Source: Taudactylus pleione
Taxonomy: Eukaryota; Chordata; Amphibia; Anura; Myobatrachidae
Direction: 5' to 3'
NCBI GenBank assembly: GCA_031769625.1
Contig: JAUIMM010000088.1
Span: 8,251,501-8,315,500, forward strand
Length of the DNA stretch: 64,000 nucleotides
This document shows positions 42,643-53,050 of the stretch, in pieces (position 1 is the stretch's first letter; each line of letters begins with the position of its first letter). The position numbers and the translations under genes were made by a program. Below the pieces are notes generated by a model. It was not told the DNA's origin. It was given only the letters and a program-made list of their open reading frames with translations, and searched no databases.

Positions 42643-45600
42643 CTACAGTGGCATGATGTCACCATCATTGCCATCCTCACCCTCATCAGTGTGTACATCA
42701 TCCGATGCCTCACACAATATCAGTTCATCCCCGCTGGAATCCACCATTACAGAAGTATCTGTACTGTGACGTGATGGGTGGGAAAGGTTTTCCTCGTGAA
42801 ATTTCCAGTTCATTTTAATGAACATCATTTTTTCTACATTTTGTGGAAGTAGCCTCCTTCGTCGTTCGCTCACAAGGTTCCCGGCTGTACTGAAAACTCT
42901 CTCCGAGTACACACTGGAGGGTGGGCAGCTTAAATAATGCAAAGCCAGTTTATACAAGGGTCTCCAAATTGCCTTTTTTTTCTTCCAATATTCGAAGGGA
43001 CTCTGTGACATGTCTACGTGTACGGTGTCCTGAAAATAATCCTCCACCATTCTTTGGATGGTAATCGTATTAGATGGAGTTGCGGTAGAGGTGTCACTGG
43101 TGTTGGGCAAATCTTTTAGACCCGACCAGATGTCAAAATGTTGACTTGACTTATCTGCATCACCACTGGGTCTTTTGGAAAAGGTGCATTTTTTTCTGGC
43201 TGCTGCTGGAGAAACCGAAGGAGGAGACGTCATCGTAGTGCCATGTGTCACTTCAGCTGCCAACTTGCTCACTAGGAGCGCTTTGGTTCTTTTAAGATCT
43301 GGGTCAGTTGTAAAGAAAGACACAGCATATGACTTGAATCTAGGATCAAGAATGGTTGCTAAAATATAATGATCAGATTTCAAGATCTTGGCCACCCGTG
43401 GATCCTGGCGAAGCGAACAAAGGACTTGATCTATCAGTCCAGCATACTTTGCGGAATCACTTTGTTTAATCTCATCCTTCAATTTCTCCAGCTGCTTTTC
43501 CAAAAGCGAAATCAGGGGAATCACCTTACTCAAGCTAGCAGTGTCAGCACTCACTTCACAAGTGGCAACTTCAAATGGTTTGAGCACCTTGCACAAGACA
43601 GAAAGTACTCTCCACTGTGCTGGGGTAAGGTACATTCCCCCTCCTCTCCCAATGTCATGGCTTGTCGTATAGCTATGGATGGCTTTTTGCTGCTCCTCCA
43701 TCCGCTGAAGCATATACAGGGTTGAGTTCCACCTCGTTACCACTTCTTGCTTCAGTTGATGGCAGGGCAAATTAAACTGCTCTTGCAGGTGCTGCAATCT
43801 CCTGCACGCTGTTGCTGAATGCCGAAAATGTCCCGAAATTTTTCGGGCCACAGACAGCATCTCCTGCACGCCCCTGTCATTTTTTAAAAAACCCTGCACA
43901 CTTATTGTGTGAGCAAAACAGGGGATGTGTTGGAATTCACCCAGCTGTAATGCTTTCACTATATTTGTAGCATTGTCAGAAATCACAAATCCTGAGGAGA
44001 GTCCAAGTGGGGTAAGCCATGTTTCTATGACATCTCTTAGTTTTTCTAAGAGGTTTTCAGCGGTATGCCTCTTATTGAATCCGGTGATGCACAGAGTTGC
44101 CTGCCTCTGAATGAGCTGGTGTTGTTTGTTAGATACTGCTGCTGCTGAAGGCGATTCACCCACCCAGTGGGCCGTCACAGTCATGTAATCTTTAGTTTGT
44201 CCACTACCGCTTGTCCACATATCTGTGGTTAAGTGGACAGTGGGTACAATAGCATTTTGCAGACCAATAATTAGGTTCTGTTTAACGTCCTGGTACAGCC
44301 GAGGAATGGCTTTTCGGGTAAAATAAAACCGAGATGGAATTTGGTACCGGGGACATATGACCTCAATAAGCTGTGTAAATCCCACTGCATTAATTGAGGA
44401 TATTGGACGCAGATCTAATATTAGCATAGCTGTCATGGCGTCAGTGATCCGCTGTGCGACAGGGTGAGAGCTGTCATACTTGCTTCCCCTTGCAAGAGAT
44501 TCTTTAACAGTCAATTGTTTTTTTGGTATACTACTAGTAGTCTTCTTGGTCCACTTCTGGGATGAAGATCCACCAGCAGCAGCAGCAGCAGGCCTAGATC
44601 TCAAAGATTCAGTTTCTTCTGAGGTGTCCTGGAAATTGGAGGAGTCACCGTGACTTAGCACTAACAAATTGGATGTTGTACTACCACTGATCATTCCTGA
44701 GGATATTGAGGAGGAAGGTGTTGTCGGCGGAGATTGCAGGTGCTGGGATTTAGTAGAGAGAAGGCATCTAGCTAATGCTGGACTGCTTGTTGTTATTTTT
44801 TTTGCAGTAGTTTCTGTTATCAAACACCTGTCATGAGCTCGCTGCAGATGACGTAATAGCATAGAGGTTCCTAGATGCTTAACGTCCCTACCTCTACTAA
44901 CTGTGGTCTCACAGAGGCTACAATTGGCTTGACAAACGTTGTCAGGGTTTGGGTAAAAGTAATGCCACACAAAAGATGTGGATTTGTTGGTTCTATGCCC
45001 AGGCATGGCAATGGCCTTCTTATCTTGGCCAAGAGCTGCTTCCACTGGTGCCTGACTTATACAAATCATATCCTCATCCTCAACATCCTCATTAGTGCCA
45101 GCGTCAGCTGCACATATATTCCTCTCATCCTCTTGCAATTCCACGGTGGTATCCTCAATTTCTATGTCCTCGGCAATACTGCTCATCCCCACAACTACAG
45201 ATGGAAAAGAAACTGTGGAGGGCGGCTTCTCTGAAAGGTCAGGCTTACACATAGAAATGCCACTCGAGGACCCACTTAGACTCTCCTCATGGATTTCTGA
45301 CATTTGTGTTTCAAAAAACACAGTTTGTTCTACTGCCTTATTGGTTTTAAATTTTTTCAAACTTCTCTAGTCTGATTGAAAAGGTCTTTTATCATCACGA
45401 GAGGCACAAGATGCCTCACTGACAGTTGCAGAACCACCACTCAGAAATAAAGGGCAAAGCCTGAGTCTTTCCTTGCCGCTACGTGTGGTGAATGGTATGT
45501 TGCCAATTTTCTGTTTCTCTGCAATAGTAGTAGTCTTTAGAGGGTTTTTTTTTGTCTTTACCCCTGTGAAATCTACATTTTTTGATTTCAGGTTCCCTAA

Positions 45601-45723
45601 GTTTTTAAAGCCTCTATGCCCTTGAGCATCAGCTTTAGATGAAAGTGATGGACTTCCAGCTGCTGCAATGCTAGCATTTACATGTTGTTTCTGCTCTCCT
45701 CTCGGTTCATTCTCGTGATCCAT
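42643..45723 (-). pseudogene. hAT transposase of H2, full length with one internal TAG
   Basis: One reading frame of 1026 codons runs from ATG at 45723 to the stop at 42643, interrupted only by TAG at 45367-45369 after codon 118. Counting from the codon at 45360, the BED zinc finger (CSLC...HLQRAH) is at roughly residues 125-175. The RNase H-like catalytic residues are D380 (TTDMW), D462 (ISDNATN) and E820 (SERVFS). The hAT dimerisation block (LVSERRRRLLPQNVEKMMF) follows directly, then an acidic tail. The 118-residue leader is basic and matches the leaders of H1 and H3. The first ATG after the stop, at 45303, would give 886 residues with every domain. Cut-and-paste transposition is the family role. 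Whether it is active depends on the stop: nonsense mutation, readthrough or re-initiation. Confidence 0.93.
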
Positions 45724-45739
45724 ATTACTTTATCACTTT

Positions 45740-46770
45740 GAACTGGAGTCACGGAGCTTGTATACACAAAGTGGGCTATGCCCTTTCACGGAGCTTGTAT
45801 AATAGACACAGTGGGCTTATGCCCTGTCACGGAGCTTGTATAATAGACACAGTGGGCTATGCCCTGTCACGGAGCTTGTATAATAGACTCAGTGGGCTTA
45901 TGCCCTGTCACGGAGCTTGTATAATAGACACAGTGGGCTTATGCCCTGTCACGGAGCTTGTATACACTCAGTGGGCTATGCCCTGTCACTGAGCTTGTAT
46001 AATAGACACAGTGGGCTATGCCCTGTCACGGAGCTTGTATAATAGACACAGTGGGCTATGCCCTGTCACGGAGCTTGTATAATAGACTCAGTGGGCTTAT
46101 GCCCTGTCACGGAGCTTGTATAATAGACACAGTGGGCTATGCCCTGTCACGGAGCTTGTATAATACTCAGTGGGCTTATGCCCTGTCACGGAGCTTGTAT
46201 AATAAACACAGTGGGCTTATGCCCTGTCACGGAGCTTGTATACACTCAGTGGGCTATGCCCTGTCACGGAGCTTGTATAATAGACACAGTGGGCTATGCC
46301 CTGTCACGGAGCTTGTATAATACTCAGTGGGCTTATGCCCTGTCACAGAGCTTGTATAATAGACACAGTGGGCTTATGCCCTGTCACAGAGCTTGTATAA
46401 TAGACACAGTGGGCTTATGCCCTGTCACGGAGCTCGTATAATAGACACAGTGGGCTTATGCCCTGTCACAGAGCTTGTATAATACACTCAGTGGGCTATG
46501 GCCTGTCACGGAGCTTGTATAATAGACACAGTGGGCTATGCCCTGTCACGGAGCTTGTATAATACTCAGTGGGCTTATGCCCTGTCACGGAGCTTGTATA
46601 ATACACTCAGTGGGCTATGCCCTATCACGGAGCTTGTATACACTCAGTGGGCTAAGCCCAGTCACGGAGCTTGTATAATAATACACTCAGTGGGCTATGC
46701 CCTGTCAGTTGTCACGGAGCTTGTATTATACAGTGAGTACACTACACATACACACTGTGGGCTTATTATG
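45740..46770. repeat. Tandem array of H2, about 25 units of 40 bp
   Basis: Unit: CACGGAGCTTGTATAATAG, ACACAGTGGGCT(T)ATGCCCTGT, with variants TACACTCAGTGGG and AATACTCAG. The array begins about 20 bp upstream of the transposase start codon. Homogeneous copies point to recent expansion. Frames open across it are not genes, and there are no spacers. Confidence 0.95.
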
Positions 46771-46933
46771 CCCAGTCACGGAGCACACACAAAGGGCTTA
46801 TGCCCAGTAAAGTCACAGCGGCAAGAACACTGCCTACTCTAATCTATCTAACACTAGCACAGACAGCGCACTACCTAACTACCTAACTACGCGGCATCAC
46901 ACGCGAAATGGCGCCGACTGCCGGGCGCCGCGC

Positions 46934-46942
46934 CTTTTTATA
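46934..46942 (-). promoter_or_regulatory. TATA box of H2
   Basis: TATAAAAAG on the minus strand, about 170 bp inside the terminus and directed toward the array and transposase. It is followed within 25 bp by GTCGGCGCCATTTCGC (46905-46920). The same pair occurs in H0, H1 and, worn, H3. Confidence 0.65.
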
Positions 46943-46984
46943 GAGGCCGAACGTCACCCGGCTCTCGCGAGAATCCGACGCCAG

Positions 46985-47105
46985 ACGGGTGACGTTCGGC
47001 CTTGAGGTGGAATCCGAGTCAGGCGGGAACACCCGAACTTGCGTTCGGGTCGACTCGGATTCCACCTGTTCGGAGCGGTTCGGATTCCTCAGAATCCGAA
47101 CCGCT
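46985..47105. repeat. Promoter-side subterminal repeats of H2
   Basis: Repeated GGAATCCGAGTC/GACTCGGATTCC and CGGTTCGGATTC/GAATCCGAACCG motifs, in both orientations, between the TATA box and the terminus. H1 has GGATTTCAGAAATCCG in the same place. Confidence 0.65.
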
Positions 47106-47346
47106 CTTCACTAATAAAAACATATCAACATATGAGGTATCAAGTACTTTTCAGTCCACATTTCCCTATGAGCATACTTAGTAAATGTGAAATTAGTCCC
47201 TTTGTGAACATACCTGCAGGATTATTTTCACTTGCTACAAAGGTAACATTAAGAGCCGTACTCTCCACTACCTCACAGATGAAGTGGTGTCTAATATCAA
47301 TGAGCACATTCCACGTTGATAGTTTCATCCTGATCTAAAAGAGTCA

Positions 47347-47590
47347 GGGCCTGATTCAGACCCGCTCGGAGCGAGCGATGTTAACAGGGGCAGGCCACTT
47401 GAAACAGGGGAGTGGAGGTGCGAATGCAGGCATGCCTGAGAATTTTAATGCCGTTTTAGAGGCATGCATAATTAACAGCCAGAGTCATAGGACACATCAC
47501 TTGGTTGAAATATACACTGAAGTGCTCACAGTGCTCGCGGCAGGGTATGGTCAACCTCAAGCGTTGCGATCGCATCCAATGGTGCTCCCC
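47347..47590. mobile_element. MITE B7, left half only
   Basis: GGGCCTGATTCAGACCCGC followed by the family B blocks (TAACAGGGG, GCATAATTAACAG, GTCAACCTCAAGCG), ending near 47590. The right half is absent. Confidence 0.75.
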
Positions 47591-47979
47591 ACAGTGTCAT
47601 CTCTCAGCCACACCATCATCTCCCCCCACGTCGTTTCTCAGCACACCATCATCTCCACCCCTGCGTCATCTTCCAGCATACCATGAATGAGGGGCTGAGA
47701 AGCTCCTCATGAATATATATAATATAGCTAGGAGTGACAGGGCTGACCTGGACAGGGTACCACTCTGGACAGACAAAAGTATATATGAGTGCTTAGTAAA
47801 TTTATCTCTTTACTCTCTCACCCATTTTTTGAGTGAATTTTTACATTTTTGCGGGCTTAAACTTATGGTTTCTGACAGCTGAAATCCTTGCGCTAGTATA
47901 AATAAATAAAAAATTTAGTTTTCTCACTCACAACTACTAATCCAATCAGCCAGTACCAGCTGGCTAGTTAATTCTCAAA

Positions 47980-49235
47980 ACCAAATAAAAAAAGATTGTT
48001 GTATAGCGCTTCAGAGAGAAGCTTATTAAAAATTACTACAATATAATAACCACTTGACTTTGAAACAAAATATTTAGACAATCCTTCTTAATGTCTTGAT
48101 AAAGCTCCGTGAAGGAAGCCAAACTGGTCGACAAAAGGATAATAGTGTCCACAGACTGCATCCATGCAATCCAGATACACCTGCTTTGTCACATTGTGTG
48201 GACCTGTACCATTTGGAGGACTTAAGAGCTCATTCAGACCCACTCGCTAGATGTGTTCGCTCGCACCCAAATCCAGCGCACGCCCGGCAAGGCAGATGAT
48301 CTTACGGCAAGGCATTAGCACGCCCAGTATGTCTTGGTGTGCGATCACTTTGTGTATGCAGACGCCCATCAGCCATTCATAAGCCGCCCACATGTGCACG
48401 TCATCTCCTGGAAGTGTTGAAACCATTTTGGTACATCGAGCACCATCGGATGCGATTGCAGCGCTTGAGGTTGATTATACCCTGCCGCAAGCACTGTGAT
48501 CACTGCAGTGCGAAATCCCAACAAGTGATGTGTACTATGACACTGCCTTTTAATTATGCACACCTCTGAAATGGCGTTGAGACACTTAGGCACGCCTGCG
48601 TTTGCACCTCCACTCCTCCGTTTCTAGTGGTCTTCCCCTGTCACCACCCACAGTTTCTCCTGTCACTCATTCTGCTGGGCTGTCTATGTGAAACGAGTGA
48701 ATGCATTCTGATCTTTCACAGTGATTTGCGCACACGCATTGCGATGCATACGCATGCGCAGATTGCAACTTTCGGTCAGCTACGAGTGTTCGCATCCTAG
48801 CGAGCGGGTCTTAATCAGCTCCTTAGTTTAACCAAGGTCTAACAGCATGCATCCATTATCAAGTGGCTATCACCGGCTGTAACCAGAGGCAAGTGATCCC
48901 CACGGGGAGGACCCGGTGCAAGTGGTGCGCGGAGTGCCGGATTACCGCACCAGCCGCTGTAAACAGAGACACCGTGGTTCCCCAGACTCAGGAGTCAGAG
49001 CCATACAGCAGAGACACACTGCCGCCATCCTCCACAAGTTATATGGGGAGGCAGACACTAATATTGAGTGAAAGCATTTCCCCTGGATCCTGTGCACTTT
49101 ATATTTAATTTGTTATATTTTACTAAGAGAAGCCTTGTCTAAATATTTTGTTTCAAAGTCAAGTGGTTATTATATTGTAGTAATTTTTAATAAGCTTCAC
49201 TCTGAAGCGCAATCCAATCTTTTGGGTTTATTCAA
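47980..49235. mobile_element. Inverted-repeat unit interrupted by MITE B5
   Basis: A left arm at 47990-48075 (AAAAATTACTACAATATAAT, then AACCACTTGACTTTGAAAC) is the reverse complement of a right arm at 49137-49225. Between them lie 48076-49136, with MITE B5 (48225-48822) inside. The arms are over 80 bp with few mismatches. No coding sequence is present and the superfamily is unknown. Confidence 0.7.
48225..48822. mobile_element. MITE B5, 598 bp, reverse orientation
   Basis: AGAGCTCATTCAGACC to GGGTCTTAATCAGCTCC, flanked by TTA (48222-48224, 48823-48825). The interior is family B reversed (GAGGTTGATTATACC, TAATTATGCACACC, GTCACCACCCAC). Confidence 0.9.
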
Positions 49236-49649
49236 CTTTATTGTGTATTTGATGGACATGCACACAGACAGACACTGACACAGACAGACACACACACATA
49301 AACTGACACAGATATACACACACTGACACAGATACATACACACTGACACAGATATACACACACAGTGACACAGATACACACTGACAAAGCCTACACAGAC
49401 ACACACACCTCTTTCACACAGAATGTGAAGACTGCCTGGGAAGGGCTGGCGCTTCTGCTGCAGCTCCCCCTACAGTCAGCTCAGTCAACCCCAGCAGGGA
49501 CAGTTGCCTGCTCATTAGTCATTGGTCAGGGCGGAATAGTGGAGGGGGGAGGGAGGATACAATGCGCTGGCTGGCAGAGCCCACCTCTGCTGGGCCTGCC
49601 ATGGTACCAATGGCATGTGCCCCGCTCGACCCCCCTAGTTACGCCACTG
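49195..49649. mobile_element. Right part of a CAGTGGCGTAACTAG-type hAT element
   Basis: Ends CCCCTAGTTACGCCACTG at 49649, the terminus seen at 38008. The left part holds a CACACTGACACAGATA minisatellite (49255-49410). No left terminus was found. It abuts copia coding sequence. Confidence 0.55.
49255..49410. repeat. GACACA/ACACTGACACAGATA minisatellite
   Basis: Tandem units of 12-20 bp containing ACACTGACACAGATA, about eight copies. Confidence 0.85.
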
Positions 49650-49654
49650 CTTTT

Positions 49655-50670
49655 GGGTGACATAGCTTTGGTTAGTTTAGTGCTTTTATCAATGGGAATA
49701 GACATTGGTTTTACATCTGACATCTTATACTTCTCAAGTATTGCTTCAATGTATGGTCACTGATCAACTTTGTGAATCCTTAGGCCTAACAGGTGATGTA
49801 CAGGTCCTAGACTTTTCAGCTTCAAATTCTGTTCTAACAGCTGCTTGGCACTTGACACTGCTCTTGGCCTGCTAGTAACAGATTATCCACATATACTACC
49901 ATGATGAACAGTTTCTGCTCTATGTACTTGTGGTAGAGACAATGATTAGTCTTTGAACGTACAAAGGGGCTGATTCAGACCCGCTTGCGATCGCATAGCG
50001 ATGGTCGGGCAGTGCGCACGTGCAAGCCCCGGAGCAAGTGAGAACTTCACTCGCTCGGGGCTCGCACCAAAACAGGGTGGCTGGCAATGTTGATCGACAG
50101 CTCGCCCCGTTTTGTAGGCAGGTCGGGGGAGTGGCTGCACAAACGGAGGCGTTCCCGAAGGAACACCTGCCGTTTGTGGGCGGCCATACTGACATAACAC
50201 GTGATGTCAGTAGTGAACTTCCTCCTCTATTAGAGCAGGAAGTTCACTGGGGCTTGCGGTGGATGAGACCCTACCACAAGGGTCTCGTCACAACCATCAC
50301 CAGGCCGCCCGCACAAGCTGTGGGTGGTCACCCACAGCTATGCGAGCAGCCTGGAGGCAGAATTTTTTTTTATATATCCGACCTGATTCAGAGCGAGCGC
50401 TAGCAAATAGCGAGCGCCTCTGAATCAGAACCAAAGTCCATTTCGAGTAGAACAGCATCTAGCTTAATGTACCAATAAGGACCACTTTGCTTTAAGCCAT
50501 ACAAAGCTTTCTTTAGTAAACACATTTCTCCCTCTTGAAACATATCTTCATGGTAGTAGTGTTCAGGAGATTCCATGTAAATCTCTTCTAGCAATTTTCC
50601 ATTTAAAAATGCTGAGTCAAAGTCTAAGTGGTATAGCAATAAGTCATACATTACAAATATGGCAGTTAAT
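49655..50670 (-). pseudogene. Copia reverse transcriptase fragment, split by MITE A7
   Basis: Before the MITE, the frame at 50433-50651 encodes the copia-type segment LDFDSAFLNGKLLEEIYMES and KALYGLKQSG, which lies just upstream of the catalytic box. After the MITE, near 49870-49910, the minus strand encodes VVYVDNLLLA, the copia form of the YVDD box with asparagine in place of the second aspartate. Several stops follow. The enzyme would have made cDNA of the element. The changed catalytic residue, the stops and the MITE make it inactive. The RNase H region is lost at the boundary near 49650. Confidence 0.82.
49966..50432. mobile_element. Hairpin-chain MITE A7, 467 bp
   Basis: GGGGCTGATTCAGACCC to CCTCTGAATCAGAACC, flanked by AAA (49963-49965, 50433-50435). 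Stems include GTGAACTTCCTCCTC with GAGCAGGAAGTTCAC (one mismatch) and CACAAACGGAGG with CCTGCCGTTTGTG. It interrupts copia reverse transcriptase. Confidence 0.9.
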
Positions 50671-50884
50671 AAATGTAATGTACTGTACTGTCCCTCGCCA
50701 CAGGATAGAAGATCTCACTGTAATCAGTCCCAGATTTCTGTGTATATGCCTCCACCATGGGAAAGGCTTTATAACGGGCAATGGTTCCGAATGCATTCAC
50801 TTTTTTACAGAAGAGTTATTTATTCTTGACCGTTTGTGGTGGCTTGGCCTGTTGTCTATAGTTCATGTACTGTACCATTGTCAC

Positions 50885-51440
50885 TTAGAGAAGCCATCTC
50901 TTTGTATATTGCTGAAACTGTTCTTCCCAGTCATTGCTTGACTTTGCTTCTAGTATAATTTGAGGTTCACAGAATGTGATGTTAGCAAAGTCATCATCAT
51001 GTCTCTTTGGTGGTATTCCCTTGTTGATTCTCTCAGAACTTCTACTTTGTTGTTTAGTGTGGATATCTGGATTGTTAGCTTTTGATTCTGATAAGCTTTT
51101 TGCTGCTGTCATATCCAACATAACAAACTCATCGTGTAGTTCTTGTTTCAGCTTTATTTTAGGTGGTGCTGTTTCTTGGAATACAACATCTCTTGACTTT
51201 ATGAGCATTTTATTTGTGGTGTCCCAAAGTCTGTATTCCTTGCTCTCTTGGACAAGCCTGATACATTCTACTGATTTGGGATCCAGCTTGCAGCTTTTCT
51301 CTTTAGGTATGTGAGCATATGCTTTGTATGCAAAATCTCTAAGAAAGCATTTTTCTAGGTTGGCGTCATGCAGCATAGACCTTGCTCTTTCCACAATTGT
51401 TGTCACGCTCACTTACACTGTTTTGTTCAGGCATGTATGC
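50885..51440 (-). pseudogene. Copia integrase C-terminal region
   Basis: About 175 codons are open on the minus strand. They match the end of a copia integrase: KLDPKSVECIRLVQESKEYR and RDVVFQETA are the region where this family has its DNA-binding fold and the conserved R-x-F/V-D/E segment before the variable linker to reverse transcriptase. It begins within AYAHIPKEK, and upstream the core with the catalytic DDE residues is not found. The linker after it is serine- and charge-rich, as usual. This is a dead fragment of a polyprotein. Confidence 0.8.
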
Positions 51441-51639
51441 AATTGTTAGTTGATGCTCAATTCCATACTTCTTTAGAAAGGTTGTTTACTTACTGCGTGC
51501 AACGAGGTTAACAATTTCTACGTAAGATCAGGGCTGCTGTAATTCTGCATGAGGGGCCAATAGTACTCAATGTTAACAATGTTAATGGAGGTGTGCAAGG
51601 TATTACGGATGTGAGAAAGTGGTAGTGGGAATCAGGGGG

Positions 51640-52050
51640 TTTCTCTATGCTGGCAGTGTGACAGCATTGCGATAGCATTCATTAGCATATTTTCACAGCA
51701 GACCTGCGTGCGATTACAGAATTGCGTTCGCAGTAGCAATCCTAAATGAATTAGGCCCACTGTCTGCAGGGCTATCCACATGTCATATGATGACACTTTT
51801 CCATGAATTATAGAGTAAACGTGTAGCTCCACATGCAAGCCTCTGGTGTCAATGGCTCTATCTACTTCATCAGGGTTCGGACTGTCACCTGGATTAGTTG
51901 TAGTCTTCCACAGCTTCTCGTGTTTCCATGAGGCATTTCTCTGAGCCTCTCAGTTTCATGAAGTTCATGCTGGCTGTTGCACAGTGGATGCTATTTCCTG
52001 GTCCAAACGCAGGGCTCACTGTATGCTTCACACACAGGATACTTTGGCAC
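51640..52050 (-). pseudogene. Copia gag beginning, with frameshifts
   Basis: Starting about 50 bp from the primer-binding site, the minus strand has MNFMKLRGSEK-like sequence and, after a stop and frameshift, VELHVYSIIHGKVSSYDMWIAL. The last part fits the copia gag segment where a tryptophan-anchored helix precedes the gag core. Its place next to the primer-binding site supports gag. Recognition is weak at sequence level, and the frame is broken. Confidence 0.5.
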
Positions 52051-52059
52051 CTGTGGTGC

Positions 52060-52071
52060 CTGGGCCCATAA
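52060..52071 (-). other. Copia primer-binding site matching the tRNA-iMet anticodon arm
   Basis: CTGGGCCCATAA on the plus strand is identical over 12 bases to the anticodon arm of vertebrate initiator tRNA-Met, so the element's own strand (TTATGGGCCCAG) would pair with it. It lies two bases from the LTR edge at 52074. Priming from an internal cut of this tRNA is known for Drosophila copia. Confidence 0.75.
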
Positions 52072-52073
52072 GC

Positions 52074-52595
52074 TGTTTATATGTACTATTGGAGAAGAAA
52101 AATAGGCACTAGCTGAATTGTGAAATGCAGTTTAGGCCAGACAGGTTGTCCTTAACCAGGCTTGCGGGTTTATTAAGGATAACAGTGGTAATGTAATGCC
52201 TGAGGGCTGATTTGGGTAGGAACAGGCATAGGAGGCTTGAGAGGAGATCAGAGATGCGTGAAGAAACTTGGGTGGCTTGAGCCAGGATTTCCTCATGTAA
52301 TAATGTGAAGAGATAGAGACACGGCAGTGGATGATGGGCCTGGATATATAATACTGAATGAATTGGCAGAATCAGATTGGGACCGATGATGCTGGATTGA
52401 GAGCTGGGTCGGTTTGAGACAGATGTTGATGAATTAAAGAACTTGATGTATTTGAAATCGATGTTGATGAATTGATTAACTTAATCAGTTGGGACTGATA
52501 TTGATGAATTAAAGAACTTAATTGTTAAGAGTCCGATGTTGACGATTTGATTAACTTGATCGGTTGGGATGGATGTTGAAGAATTAAAGAATTTA
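52074..52595 (-). repeat. Copia 5' LTR, incomplete
   Basis: On the plus strand it starts TGTTTATATGTACTATTGG, so on the element's strand it ends in CA next to the primer-binding site. The first 120 bp match 40017-40200. A GATGTTGATGAATT repeat fills 52420-52580. MITE A8 cuts it at 52596, and a possible continuation is at 53288-53345. Confidence 0.6.
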
Positions 52596-53050
52596 GGCCC
52601 TGATTCAGAGCCGGACGCTCTGACAGAGCGCTTGCTCTGAATTAGGGCGTCTTTTTTTTTATGGAGCGGCATCCTGGCCGCTCGCATTGCTGTGGGTTAC
52701 CACCAACAGCTAATGCAAGCGGCCAGGATGATGGTCGCGATGGTCAAGACCATCGGGCTTGCGACGAGACACTTGCAGTAGGGTCTCGTGGCCGCAAGCC
52801 CCAGAGAGCTTTCGGCTCAAACAGAGCTGAAAGCTCTCCCACTGACATCACTTGTGATGTCAGTGGGGCCACCCCCAAACGGTAGGCGTTCTCATGGGAA
52901 TGCCTCCGTCTGGGCAGCCACCCCCCCGGCCCGCCCACCAAAGGGGGCGTGCTGTCACTCAACATCGACAGCATGCCCCCTTCGGTGCGAGACCCGTAGC
53001 GATGGATTGCCCGTCGCTATCCGGGTCTCGCGCATGCGACCGACGGAGCT
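52596..53050. mobile_element. Hairpin-chain MITE A8, right end lost
   Basis: GGCCCTGATTCAGAGCCGG after TTA (52593-52595); oriented like A5. Stems include GAGAGCTTTCGGCTC with GAGCTGAAAGCTCTC and CCACTGACATCAC with GTGATGTCAGTGG. Similarity stops near 53050, so the other terminus and duplication are missing. Confidence 0.8.

Larger units (their letters stand above)
42053..47113 (-). mobile_element. hAT element H2, 5.06 kb, nearly intact
   Basis: Begins TAGGGATGTGCGCCGG and ends GAACCGCTCTTCACTA. ATAAAAAC flanks it on both sides (42045-42052 and 47114-47121), a perfect 8-bp duplication. It carries a full-length transposase frame with a single stop codon, a 40-bp tandem array upstream of the start codon, a TATA box, and short subterminal repeats at both ends. 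Perfect flanks and an almost open frame make it the youngest large element here. Confidence 0.95.
49650..52595 (-). mobile_element. Ty1/copia LTR retrotransposon, dead
   Basis: Minus-strand order is LTR, primer-binding site, gag, integrase C-terminal region, then reverse transcriptase, the copia order with integrase before reverse transcriptase. The protease and the integrase core are missing or replaced by a MITE remnant ending at 51758. MITE A7 interrupts the reverse transcriptase. The 3' LTR was not found. Confidence 0.8.

Noticed and set aside
42643..45723. A domesticated ZBED-type host gene
   Set aside because: The frame lies between matching termini and a perfect 8-bp target duplication, so it is a transposon gene.
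45740..46770. A CRISPR-like array
   Set aside because: Units are adjacent with no unique spacers, and the setting is a eukaryotic transposon.
45738..46842. Open frames of 84-114 residues with repeated CHGACI motifs
   Set aside because: They are translations of the 40-bp tandem array of H2. The same array is open in more than one frame, and the repeats carry single-base indels with no sign of coding constraint.
51480..51758. A complete family B MITE between copia gag and integrase
   Set aside because: The right end TGAATTAGGCCC is recognisable, but no convincing left terminus or duplication could be found, so it is treated only as a remnant.
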